This document shows, piece by piece, positions 8,702 through 17,522 of a DNA stretch of 64,000 bases (positions are counted from its first letter, which is position 1; each line of letters opens with the position of its first letter). A program made the translations under genes and the position numbers. A model generated the notes under the pieces. That model saw nothing but the letters and a program-made list of their open reading frames with translations. It ran no database searches and was not told the origin of the DNA. Source of the DNA: Ornithobacterium rhinotracheale DSM 15997 (lineage in GTDB: Bacteria; Bacteroidota; Bacteroidia; Flavobacteriales; Weeksellaceae); contig NC_018016.1 in NCBI RefSeq assembly GCF_000265465.1, forward strand, positions 1,342,501 to 1,406,500. The letters are read 5' to 3'.

Positions 8702-8732
8702 CAAATTTACTTAAAAAAGAATTATTTTCAAA
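8702..8732 (-). promoter_or_regulatory. trxA promoter, full -33/-7 match
   Basis: Minus strand TTTG (8729-8732), 19-bp spacer, TAAATTTG (8702-8709), 21 bp ahead of the trxA start. Confidence 0.82.
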
Positions 8733-8769
8733 TTTAATAGCTATAAAGATAATTGATAGCTGTATAAGT

Positions 8770-11700
8770 TTAGTTTAAAGATAAATCAAGCCCATCGATG
8801 TCTTGCAACATTTGTATCAAATCTTTACTAATATTAATCGCATATTTTGTGGTCTCGGAGCTAAATTTAACCTTATTCTTGGTATCAATGAGTTCCATAA
8901 TAAGTTTTTTATCCCCTTGGTGTTTTTGTACAGAAGATTCGATGAGCTCTAGCATTTCCGCGTTTAGATTAGATAATTCGATTGAAAGTTTAAGTGAGCT
9001 ACTCTTCTTTTCAATCAAGCCATCGAGAAGTGAGATGTCTTTCACATTTGTATATATTTTATTAGAAAACTTGTTTTGAGTAATTGCTACTTGAACCAAG
9101 ACGAAAAGATTTTTGTCTAAATAGGGTTTCAATTTTAAATAGTCGTCGTTGAATAGCATAAATTCAAAGGTATCTGAATAATCCTCTAGTACGAATTTTC
9201 CAAAGCCTTGTCCTGTTTTGGATTCAAGATGGCTCGCACTAGTGATCATTCCCGCTACGGTGAAGGTGGAACCCACTAATCTCGATTCATTCTTTTTCAT
9301 ATTGGCTAGGTCTATTTTAGCATATTTCTCTATTTCGATATGGTATTTATCGAGTGGGTGAGAGGAGATATAAATTCCTACAACTTCTTTTTCTTTATTT
9401 AATTTATATAAATCGCTCCACTCATCACAATTGCTGATCTCTGGTTTTTGAACTTCTATTTCCATTCCAGCAGAGGCAAATAAATCAAACTGGAATTCGC
9501 TTCCGCCTTCTTGGGTAGCTTGTCCATATTTTACCAATTTTTCTAGATTGGTTTGTCCAGTTTCGTCTTCGGCGAAATATTGCGCACGGTGGATTTCGTC
9601 TAATTCGTCAAAAGCTCCTGCAAAAATCAAATTTTCCATGGTTTTTTTGTTACATTGTCTTAAATCGACACGCTCCATGAAATCATAAATGTTTTTGAAT
9701 TTCCCGTTTTCTTGTCTTTCTTTGATGATGCCTTCCACAGCGGCAGCTCCTACACCTTTGATGGCACCAAGCCCAAAACGAATAGCTCCATCTTGGTTCA
9801 CATTGAAGTCTAAAATAGATTCATTCACATCAGGACTTAATACAGGGATTCCCATTCTTTTGCATTCTTGCATAAAGAAGGTAATATCCTTGATGTCCTT
9901 CATGTTGTTGCTCAACACGGCAGCCATATATTGTGCAGGGTAGTGTGCTTTTAAATAAGCCGTATGGAATGCAATATAGGCGTAGCAAGTGGAGTGCGAT
10001 TTGTTAAACGCATATTGAGCAAAGGCTTCCCAGTCGTTCCAAATTTTTTCTAAAACCTTTTCAGGGTGATTGTTTGCTTTGGCTTGTTCAATGAATTTGC
10101 CTTTCATTTTAGCCAGAACATCAATCAATTTTTTACCCATGGCTTTACGCAAGACATCGGCTTCCCCTTTTGTGAAGTTTGCCAATTTTTGCGAGAGTAG
10201 CATCACCTGCTCTTGGTAAACGGTAATTCCGTAGGTTTCAGCCAAATATTCTTCCATTTCGGGCAAATCATAGGTGATTTCCTCTTTTCCATGTTTACGA
10301 TCGATAAAGTTTGGAATATATGCTAGAGGTCCTGGACGATACAAGGCGTTCATCGCAATTAAATCCGCAAAGTTATCGGGTTTTAGCGATTTTAAGTGTT
10401 TTTGCATTCCAGGGGATTCGTATTGGAAAATCCCTGTTGTTTTACCTTTTTGGAAAATCTCTTGATAAGTTTTTGGGTCATCAAGCGGAAAGTCATCGGG
10501 CACCAAATCTTCGCCCGTAGTTTCTTTGACTAAACGCACTGCATCTTTAATGATTGTTAGTGTTTTTAAGCCCAAAAAGTCCATTTTTAGCAACCCAGCC
10601 GATTCCACCACAGAGTTGTCGAACTGAGTAACTGCCATGTCAGAATCCTTGGCGGTCGCCACTGGAATTAATTCCTTAATGTCTGAAGGTGTGATGATTA
10701 CCCCACAAGCGTGCACGCCCGTGTTTCGGATACTTCCTTCGATTACCCTCGCTTGTTGAATGGTAGTTGCCTCGAGCCCATCACCTTTGGATAGTTCTAT
10801 GATGTCTTTTAAATCTTTTAATTCATCGGCATTGAATTTAGCTTCCAAATCCTTGTCGCTCATTTTGAACAATTTGTTCAACTTGGTGTGAACTTTCTTT
10901 GCGATTTGGTCGGTGTCCGAAAGCGGGAGGTTCAGCACACGCCCCGTGTCGCGTATCGCCGATTTCCCCGCCATGGTTCCGTAAGTTATGATTTGCGCCA
11001 CTTGGTCTTTACCATATTTATTAATCACCCAGCGGATGATGTCCTCTCGCCCGCGGTCATCAAAATCAATATCGATATCGGGTAAGGATACACGCTCAGG
11101 ATTCAAGAAACGCTCAAATAGCAAATCATATTTAATGGGATCTACATTGGTGATTCCAATACAATACGCTACGGCAGAACCCGCTGCTGAACCACGACCA
11201 GGACCTACCGAAACGCCCATTTTTCTCGCTTGGGAGGTGAAATCTTGCACAATCAAGAAATAACCAGGATATCCTGTGTTTTCGATGGTCGCAAGCTCAA
11301 AATCTAGACGCTCAGTGATTTCGGGCGTTATTTCGCCATAGCGTTGTTTGGCACCTTCGTAAGTTAAATGTCTTAAATAAGCATTTTCCCCTCTTTTTCC
11401 GCCATCTTTTTCGTCTTCTTCATTTCTGAACTGTTCAGGAATATCAAATTTAGGCAAGAGAATGTCGTGCTTTAAATCGTAGAATTCAAATTTGGTTAAA
11501 AATTCCTTGAAATTATCAATTGCTTCTGGAATGTCTTTAAAAATCTCTTGCATTTGCGCTTGAGTTTTAAAGTAGAATTCATTGTTGGGAAACCCAAATC
11601 TAAAATCTCGACCGCGACCAATTGGCGTGTCTTTTTTCTCGCCATCTCGCACACAAAGCAAGATGTCGTGTGCCTCGGAATCTTCTTGATTAATATAAAA

Positions 11701-13086
11701 AGTATTGTTTTGGGCTAAAATTTTAACTCCGTATTTTTTTGCAAATTTGATGAGCACTTGATTGACATGCTCTTCTTCTTCAAGCCCGTGACGAATGAGC
11801 TCAACATAAAAATCATCGCCAAAGGCTTCGTGCCAAAACTTAAAAGTTTCTTCGGCTTGCGTTTCCCCCACATTTAATATTGTATGCGGAATCTCAGAAG
11901 AAAGCGAGCCTGTAGTTGCGATAATGTTTTCTTTGTGTTTTAAAATCACTTCTTTGCCAACACGCGGATAGCCCGCATAGAATCCGTCGATGTATCCCGT
12001 AGAGGAAATTTTTGCCAAGTTGTGATAGCCTGCCTTGTTTTTAGCAATTAGCACTTGTGTGTAGCGGCGGTCTGGGTTGTCTTTAGTAAATTTAGTTTGC
12101 TTATATCGGTCTGAAATATAAACTTCGCAGCCAATGATTGGGATTAAGTCTGTTCCTGTTTTTTTTACGGCATTCACAAAGTGGAAAGCCCCCATCATGT
12201 TTCCCATATCGGTGAGTCCCACCGCAGGCATGCCTAGCTCAATGGCGCGATTTACCAAAGCTCCAATCGTAGAGGTTGCCGATAAAATGGAGTGCGAACT
12301 ATGATTGTGAAAATGGAAAAATGGCGAATCTTTTACTTCTTCAAGCTCAGAATCTTTTTTCTTGATTTTAGCCGTAGCTTTTTTAGCCTCCGCATCTTTA
12401 TCTGCGATTTGCGTGTCGACTTCGATGTCATACGGCTGAATCGTATCGTTGTATTTCTTTAAAAAGGCAGCAAAATCATCTGGGCTAAATTTAGCCTTGC
12501 TATCAGGAATTACTCGCAAGCGTACAAGCTCAAAGAAACATCGAGCCGTAGCATTAACATCGGCAGCCGCATTGTGAGCCTCGTCAAACGGAACGCCAAA
12601 GAGTTTTTCGTGTAATTCCGTAAGTTTTGGGAATTTAAATCTTCCGCCTTTTCCACCGCCTATGGCACAGAAATCTACCGATTCCACCATGGTATCCAGC
12701 ACAGGAAGCTTGGTGATTTGGTCGGTATCTTGCTGGAGTCTGTGATATTCAGCCCCCACAATATTAACATCAAAATTGATGTTGTGCCCAATGATTAAAG
12801 GCTTGTCTTTGAGTGATTCAGAGAAAATAGAGAGTGCCTCTGCCAAGGGAATTCCTTCGTTTTGCGCTTTTTCGTTGGTGATTCCGTGAATTTTAGTCGC
12901 ATTAAACGGAATGTCAAATCCGTCTGGTTTTACTAAAAGATTATGATTTTCGATTAAATCTCCCTTTTCATCATGCACCTGCCATGCCAATTGAACCAAT
13001 CGGGGCCAGTTGTCTGAATCGGAAACGGGAGCGTTGTAATTACTTGGTAAGCCAGTGGTTTCGGTATCGAAAATTAAATATTTCAT
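8770..13086 (-). CDS. dnaE: DNA polymerase III alpha subunit with fused N-terminal 3'-5' exonuclease
   Basis: 1438 residues, longer than the about 1160 of E. coli DnaE because of an N-terminal DnaQ-like DEDDh exonuclease (1-190; D7, E9, D106, H171, D176 readable in FDTETTG, HNINFDV, HNAAADV). After a charged linker (about 225-255) comes a PHP domain starting FHFHNHSSHS, then the polymerase core with GPGRGSAAGS (628-637) and the catalytic PDIDIDFDD (669-677), helix-hairpin-helix (FGLGAIKGVGAAAVEGI) and an OB fold near the C-terminus. Replicative polymerase, chromosome duplication. The PHP motif normally read LTDHGN is LTDMGN here, so one metal ligand looks lost. The gene stands alone. Confidence 0.95.
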   Translation of the reverse strand: MKYLIFDTETTGLPSNYNAPVSDSDNWPRLVQLAWQVHDEKGDLIENHNLLVKPDGFDIPFNATKIHGITNEKAQNEGIPLAEALSIFSESLKDKPLIIGHNINFDVNIVGAEYHRLQQDTDQITKLPVLDTMVESVDFCAIGGGKGGRFKFPKLTELHEKLFGVPFDEAHNAAADVNATARCFFELVRLRVIPDSKAKFSPDDFAAFLKKYNDTIQPYDIEVDTQIADKDAEAKKATAKIKKKDSELEEVKDSPFFHFHNHSSHSILSATSTIGALVNRAIELGMPAVGLTDMGNMMGAFHFVNAVKKTGTDLIPIIGCEVYISDRYKQTKFTKDNPDRRYTQVLIAKNKAGYHNLAKISSTGYIDGFYAGYPRVGKEVILKHKENIIATTGSLSSEIPHTILNVGETQAEETFKFWHEAFGDDFYVELIRHGLEEEEHVNQVLIKFAKKYGVKILAQNNTFYINQEDSEAHDILLCVRDGEKKDTPIGRGRDFRFGFPNNEFYFKTQAQMQEIFKDIPEAIDNFKEFLTKFEFYDLKHDILLPKFDIPEQFRNEEDEKDGGKRGENAYLRHLTYEGAKQRYGEITPEITERLDFELATIENTGYPGYFLIVQDFTSQARKMGVSVGPGRGSAAGSAVAYCIGITNVDPIKYDLLFERFLNPERVSLPDIDIDFDDRGREDIIRWVINKYGKDQVAQIITYGTMAGKSAIRDTGRVLNLPLSDTDQIAKKVHTKLNKLFKMSDKDLEAKFNADELKDLKDIIELSKGDGLEATTIQQARVIEGSIRNTGVHACGVIITPSDIKELIPVATAKDSDMAVTQFDNSVVESAGLLKMDFLGLKTLTIIKDAVRLVKETTGEDLVPDDFPLDDPKTYQEIFQKGKTTGIFQYESPGMQKHLKSLKPDNFADLIAMNALYRPGPLAYIPNFIDRKHGKEEITYDLPEMEEYLAETYGITVYQEQVMLLSQKLANFTKGEADVLRKAMGKKLIDVLAKMKGKFIEQAKANNHPEKVLEKIWNDWEAFAQYAFNKSHSTCYAYIAFHTAYLKAHYPAQYMAAVLSNNMKDIKDITFFMQECKRMGIPVLSPDVNESILDFNVNQDGAIRFGLGAIKGVGAAAVEGIIKERQENGKFKNIYDFMERVDLRQCNKKTMENLIFAGAFDELDEIHRAQYFAEDETGQTNLEKLVKYGQATQEGGSEFQFDLFASAGMEIEVQKPEISNCDEWSDLYKLNKEKEVVGIYISSHPLDKYHIEIEKYAKIDLANMKKNESRLVGSTFTVAGMITSASHLESKTGQGFGKFVLEDYSDTFEFMLFNDDYLKLKPYLDKNLFVLVQVAITQNKFSNKIYTNVKDISLLDGLIEKKSSSLKLSIELSNLNAEMLELIESSVQKHQGDKKLIMELIDTKNKVKFSSETTKYAINISKDLIQMLQDIDGLDLSLN

Positions 13087-13122
13087 GAGATTTTTAGCCT
13101 TTAATTAAAAGTAGGTAGACCA

Positions 13123-13130
13123 CAAAAGTA
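13123..13130 (-). promoter_or_regulatory. -7 box for dnaE (TACTTTTG)
   Basis: Minus-strand TACTTTTG, 36 bp ahead of the dnaE ATG. No clear -33 partner. Confidence 0.5.
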
Positions 13131-13241
13131 CAAAATTAAAGATAAGTATCGGGCGGTGGTTAAATCCAATTTTCAACAAAATAAAAATATGAAATTAATC
13201 ATTTTTTTTGAAATCAGCAAATTACTAATTTAGCATATCAA

Positions 13242-13249
13242 TATATTTG
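13242..13249 (+). promoter_or_regulatory. -7 box TATATTTG abutting the start of the receptor gene
   Basis: Exact TAnnTTTG, ending 4 bases before ATG 13253. Bacteroidota transcripts begin about 4-5 bases after this box, so the mRNA would begin at the start codon. It also overlaps the alternative TTG start at 13247, which argues against that start. Confidence 0.55.
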
Positions 13250-13252
13250 AAA

Positions 13253-15637
13253 ATGAGAACAATAATTTATCCTGCGCTTTTTTTGGTGGGAAGTATTTCT
13301 TTAGCCCAAAATCAACAAGTGAATGGTCGTGTAGTGGATAGTCTGCAAGTGCCCATTGCTTATGCCGAAGTGATTTTGAGAGATTTAGATACGGAAAAAG
13401 AAAATCAGATTTTAACCGATTCCGATGGTAGATTTGAGTTACAAGCAGATTGTAATCGTTGTGTGCTTTCGGTGGAATCTTTTGGTTTTAAGCCTTATCA
13501 ATCGTCTGAGTTTTCAATCTTGGAAAAACAAGATTTTGCGACAATTAAACTAAATCCAGCTTCGCTTGCACTCAAAGAAGTGATCGCGACGGGGAGAGAA
13601 AAGCCTGTACTGGTAACTCTGAAGCCAGGTAAAGTAATTTACAATGTGGAAAATACTGCTGATGCTTATGGGAGTACGGCACTAGATGTGTTGAGGAAAA
13701 CACCCAAGCTCACGATTGATGGTGGGAATGCTATTAGAATAAACGGGAAAAGTAAAGTTTTGGTTTTAATTAATGGAAAAAATACTTATTTGCAGCCAGA
13801 ACAATTGGTGAATTTTTTAAAAGCTACAACTTCGGGCAATATTAAAAATATTGAAGTGATGACCAATCCGCCCGTGGAGTACGAAGCGGAAGGCTCGGCG
13901 GGCGTAGTAAATATTGTTTTGAAAAAAGCAACAGGGCTTAGAAATAATTTTTTTGTGAATGCTGGACTCTCAAGTGGTGTATTTACGCATGAAAATTTAG
14001 ATTTATCGTTTAATTATCATTATCAAAAATTCAATTTTTATGGTAATTTCAGCCGACTTTGGGGTAAGGTGAATTACTTGTATGGAAATCATAGGTTAGC
14101 CAATGGGCAAGAGATTTTTAGTGATTCGTACGATGTAGATAAGAAAACGCCGCGCGTGTACAATTTTGGCGTGGATTATAAAATTGATGATAATCAAACG
14201 CTTAATTTGCAAATAGGTAGAAATCGATTACACGGAACAGGTTTTGTGAAAACTCAAAATAATGTAAGAACTCCAAGTTTGATACAGAATGTGAAATCTC
14301 TTAGTGACTATTTCTTTCAAGATTGGGATCGAGGGAATATTTCGCTGAATTATGATTTGAAAAATGCTAAAAGTGAAACTAAATTAAGTGTAGATTATGC
14401 CAAATTTATGGGCGATACGCAAATTCGTTTAAAAAACGATTTTTTTGACCAAAATAAAGTGGCTCAACGAGAAGAAACCACGGAAACTTATGCTAATCGA
14501 GATATTGATGCTTATGCTTTTTCAGCAAGTCAGCAAAGAGATTTAGGTAAAATTCAGTTGAAATATGGTTTTAAAACTTCGTTTGCCAATTCATCTAACG
14601 ACTTTAAACGCTATGATTTAATCCAAGCAAAACCCGTTTTAAACATCAATGAATCTAATGTTTTTGATTTTAAAGAAAACATAACCGCTATTTTTGCCCA
14701 TTCAGCTATTGAAATTAATTCTACAATGCGTTTAGGAGCGGGGCTGAGGGTAGAACGCACTAGTAATGAATCTCATATCGAAGTTGCCAAAGGAAGTTCG
14801 CATAAACCAGAGGCAATTAATTCCACTTATGTAGATTATTTTCCATCATTACAATTTAGTTATAAACCCAATGATTTGGAATACTCACTTTCATTTTCCA
14901 AACGAATCGATCGTCCGCAATATTCAGATTTAAACACGCTTGATCAGCCGATAGATGCATTTTCTTCTTGGCGTGGAAATCCCTATCTAAAGCCACAAAA
15001 AACAGACAAAGTAGCTGTGGGCATTTTGCACAAGCAAAAGCAAATAGAGCTTTTTTACTCAAAGACCCATGATTATAAAGTAAATATGCAAATTGTAGAA
15101 AATGGAATTATGCTCGAAATTCCTAAAAATATGGGGACGCAAGAACATCTAGGTCTAGATGTCTCTTATGTTTGGAATATTCTACAATGGCATTTTAACT
15201 TTTCTGGGCAGGCATTTTATTTGAAAAATAAAGTGAAATTGAAAGCAGATTTGCCAGTGAAAAATCATTGTTGGGCAACCAATTTATCATTAAATGTAAA
15301 TGCTAGAATTTTCTGGAAAATGAATTTAGATATCTTTACACAATACAATAGTGGACAGCTAAGTGGTGCTACCGTAACTAGTCGCCCGATGAATAGCACC
15401 GATTTTAGTCTCTCAAGGGCATTTCTTAATAATAAAGCTAAGGTGAAACTTTCGGTTGTCGATGTGTTTAATAGCTCGCATTGGAATAGTGTGAATGAAT
15501 ACCCAGGTTTCTATTCCGATAATTATGGTAGAGGAGAACGTCGACAAATCAAGCTAAATATAAGTTATAAAATCGGCTGGGGAGAGAATCATGATTTACG
15601 AGAATCCAATATGCAATCTGAGTTAGACAGGATTTAA
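13253..15637 (+). CDS. TonB-dependent-receptor-like outer-membrane beta-barrel protein
   Basis: 794 residues from ATG 13253; an in-frame TTG at 13247 lies within the -7 box and is disfavoured. Signal peptide MRTIIYPALFLVGSISLAQ, carboxypeptidase-regulatory-like beta-sandwich (about 20-105; VNGRVVDSLQVPIAYAEVILRD), plug-like domain (LDVLRKTPKLTIDGG, IEVMTNPPVEYEAEGSAGVVNIV), then a long barrel of the outer-membrane beta-barrel family (PF14905 type). These Bacteroidota proteins probably import or secrete an unidentified substrate across the outer membrane. No partner gene is adjacent and the last residues are not a classical terminal Phe, so the exact role is open. Confidence 0.85.
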   Translation: MRTIIYPALFLVGSISLAQNQQVNGRVVDSLQVPIAYAEVILRDLDTEKENQILTDSDGRFELQADCNRCVLSVESFGFKPYQSSEFSILEKQDFATIKLNPASLALKEVIATGREKPVLVTLKPGKVIYNVENTADAYGSTALDVLRKTPKLTIDGGNAIRINGKSKVLVLINGKNTYLQPEQLVNFLKATTSGNIKNIEVMTNPPVEYEAEGSAGVVNIVLKKATGLRNNFFVNAGLSSGVFTHENLDLSFNYHYQKFNFYGNFSRLWGKVNYLYGNHRLANGQEIFSDSYDVDKKTPRVYNFGVDYKIDDNQTLNLQIGRNRLHGTGFVKTQNNVRTPSLIQNVKSLSDYFFQDWDRGNISLNYDLKNAKSETKLSVDYAKFMGDTQIRLKNDFFDQNKVAQREETTETYANRDIDAYAFSASQQRDLGKIQLKYGFKTSFANSSNDFKRYDLIQAKPVLNINESNVFDFKENITAIFAHSAIEINSTMRLGAGLRVERTSNESHIEVAKGSSHKPEAINSTYVDYFPSLQFSYKPNDLEYSLSFSKRIDRPQYSDLNTLDQPIDAFSSWRGNPYLKPQKTDKVAVGILHKQKQIELFYSKTHDYKVNMQIVENGIMLEIPKNMGTQEHLGLDVSYVWNILQWHFNFSGQAFYLKNKVKLKADLPVKNHCWATNLSLNVNARIFWKMNLDIFTQYNSGQLSGATVTSRPMNSTDFSLSRAFLNNKAKVKLSVVDVFNSSHWNSVNEYPGFYSDNYGRGERRQIKLNISYKIGWGENHDLRESNMQSELDRI

Positions 15638-15798
15638 TATAGGATGCCGAAAATAAAAATCCATAATTAAATATATTTTCTTACTTTTGTGCCAGATTTA
15701 AAATCAATTTTGATTGAGAACAAAACTTTTAAAGCCTATTGTATAAATGGGTTTAAGAGAGTTGTCTGAATAAATTGTGAAAATTAATGGAGTAAATG

Positions 15799-15830
15799 TT
15801 TGGTAGATTGAAAATTAATTCTTTACTTTG
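15799..15830 (+). promoter_or_regulatory. rpmB operon promoter
   Basis: TTTG (15799-15802), 20-bp spacer, TTACTTTG (15823-15830, one mismatch to TAnnTTTG), about 22 bp of leader before rpmB. A second box TACTTTTG at 15682-15689 could give a longer leader. Confidence 0.65.
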
Positions 15831-15856
15831 CACTCCGTTTTAAAAACGAATATAGC

Positions 15857-16093
15857 ATGTCACGAGTTTGTCAAATTACAGGAAAGAAAGCACAAGTGGG
15901 AAATAGTGTGTCTCACGCAAATAATAAAACCAAAAGAAGGTTCAATGTTAACTTAATGAAGAAACGCTTCTATGTACCATCAGAAGATAAGTGGGTGCAA
16001 TTGAGAGTTTCTGCTAATGGGTTGAAAACTATCAACAAGATTGGTATTGAAGCTGCTTTGGAGCGTGCGAGAAAAGAAGGTTTAATCAAATAA
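15857..16093 (+). CDS. rpmB: 50S ribosomal protein L28
   Basis: 78 residues, full length. The L28 signature is clear: [20 protein letters not shown] followed by [12 protein letters not shown] and a C-terminal basic helix. A structural protein of the large ribosomal subunit. First gene of rpmB-rpmG-DUF4295, spaced 11 and 2 bp, a conserved Bacteroidota arrangement. Confidence 0.97.
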   Translation: MSRVCQITGKKAQVGNSVSHANNKTKRRFNVNLMKKRFYVPSEDKWVQLRVSANGLKTINKIGIEAALERARKEGLIK

Positions 16094-16104
16094 AATAAAG
16101 TATC

Positions 16105-16287
16105 ATGGCTAAGAAAGGTAATAGAGTTCAAGTGATATTGGAATGTACTGAGCATAAAGAAAGCGGAATGCCAGGTACTTCTCGCTACATCACAACTAAA
16201 AACAAAAAGAATACTCCAGATAGATTAGAGCTTAAGAAGTTTAATCCTATCTTGAAGAAATATACTATTCACAAAGAAATTAAATAA
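16105..16287 (+). CDS. rpmG: 50S ribosomal protein L33
   Basis: 60 residues. Recognisable by [39 protein letters not shown] and the [10 protein letters not shown] end. Only one of the four possible zinc-ribbon cysteines is present, so this is the Cys-minus L33 type that does not bind zinc. Co-transcribed with rpmB. Confidence 0.96.
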   Translation: MAKKGNRVQVILECTEHKESGMPGTSRYITTKNKKNTPDRLELKKFNPILKKYTIHKEIK

Positions 16288-16289
16288 AA

Positions 16290-16442
16290 ATGGCTAAGAA
16301 GACAGTTGCAACATTACAAACAGGTTCAAAAAAGCTTACTAAAGTTATTAAAATGGTAAAGTCTCCTAAATCAGGGGCGTATGTTTTTGAAGAAAAAGTT
16401 GTTCACGCTGATGATGTGAATGATTTCTTTAATAAAAAATAA
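16290..16442 (+). CDS. DUF4295 family small basic protein
   Basis: 50 residues: ATG at 16290, TAA ending at 16442. Begins MAKKTVATLQTGSKKLTKVI and ends VNDFFNKK; strongly basic. I recognise it as the DUF4295 protein regularly found after rpmG in Bacteroidota. Its place 2 bp after rpmG suggests a ribosome-associated role, but no function is established. Followed directly by the operon terminator. Confidence 0.88.
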   Translation: MAKKTVATLQTGSKKLTKVIKMVKSPKSGAYVFEEKVVHADDVNDFFNKK

Positions 16443-16468
16443 TTTTTTTGATTTTTGATAAAATTTAT

Positions 16469-16497
16469 AAAAGTCGTTACGAAAAGTAACGACTTTT
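16469..16497 (+). terminator. Terminator of the rpmB-rpmG-DUF4295 operon
   Basis: 12-bp perfect stem AAAAGTCGTTAC / GTAACGACTTTT with a GAAAA loop. Confidence 0.88.
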
Positions 16498-16540
16498 CTT
16501 ATTTTTTTACTATCTTTCCCCTTTCAAAACAATACAAATT

Positions 16541-17509
16541 ATGAGTTGGTTTAAAAAAGTTTTTGGTTCTGAGAAAAAAGAAACTTTAGATAAAGGTTTA
16601 GAAAAAACCAATCACTCTTTCTTTGATAAAATGAGTCGAGCCGTAGTTGGTAAATCTACGGTAGATGAGCAGGTGCTGGATGATTTGGAGGAAGTGCTTA
16701 TCACATCAGATGTTGGGGTGCAAACTACCATTAAAATCATTGAGAGAATAGAGGAGCGAGTAGCGAGAGATAAATACATAAACTCAGTAGAATTAGATAG
16801 AATTTTGCGAGAGGAGATTATGGCACTCTTGGCCGAAAATGAAACCGAAGATTTTGAATCTTTATCAATACCAGAACTTCCGAATGGTGATCCTTATGTG
16901 ATTATGGTTGTGGGTGTGAATGGCGTGGGGAAAACTACCACCATCGGAAAACTAGCTAAACAATTTAAAAATCAAGGAAAAAAAGTGGTGCTCGGTGCGG
17001 GCGATACTTTTAGAGCTGCGGCGGTGGATCAATTACAGATTTGGGCAGATCGCGTAGGTGTGCCTATTGTGAAACAAGCTATGGGCTCTGATCCCGCATC
17101 TGTTGCTTATGATACAGTGCAATCGGCTAAGGCGCAAGGTGCAGATGTTGTGTTGCTTGACACGGCAGGGCGTTTGCACAATAAAATCAACTTGATGAAT
17201 GAGCTTTCAAAAATCAAGCGTGTAATGCAAAAGGTAATTCCAGATGCTCCGCACGATGTAATGCTGGTGCTAGATGGCTCTACGGGGCAAAATGCCTTTG
17301 AACAAGCCAAGCAATTTACCCAAGCTACCGAAGTTACCTCGCTTGCAATCACTAAATTAGATGGAACGGCTAAAGGAGGTGTCGTGATTGGGATTTCAGA
17401 CCAATTCAGCATTCCAGTGAAGTTTATTGGAGTAGGAGAAGGGGTAGATGATTTGCAAGTTTTCAATAAAGCAGAATTCGTTGATAGTTTCTTTAAAAAA
17501 ACAAATTAA
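16541..17509 (+). CDS. ftsY: Signal recognition particle receptor FtsY
   Basis: 322 residues: helical N domain (about 20-100), then the G domain with G1 GVNGVGKTT, the DTFRAAAVDQL segment, DTAGR and TKLDGTAKGG. FtsY is a GTPase at the inner membrane that docks SRP-ribosome complexes for co-translational insertion. The long acidic N-terminal A domain of E. coli FtsY is absent, as in many bacteria. It lies 13 bp before guaA on the same strand and probably shares a transcript. Confidence 0.97.
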   Translation: MSWFKKVFGSEKKETLDKGLEKTNHSFFDKMSRAVVGKSTVDEQVLDDLEEVLITSDVGVQTTIKIIERIEERVARDKYINSVELDRILREEIMALLAENETEDFESLSIPELPNGDPYVIMVVGVNGVGKTTTIGKLAKQFKNQGKKVVLGAGDTFRAAAVDQLQIWADRVGVPIVKQAMGSDPASVAYDTVQSAKAQGADVVLLDTAGRLHNKINLMNELSKIKRVMQKVIPDAPHDVMLVLDGSTGQNAFEQAKQFTQATEVTSLAITKLDGTAKGGVVIGISDQFSIPVKFIGVGEGVDDLQVFNKAEFVDSFFKKTN

Positions 17510-17522
17510 TACCATTTAAATA

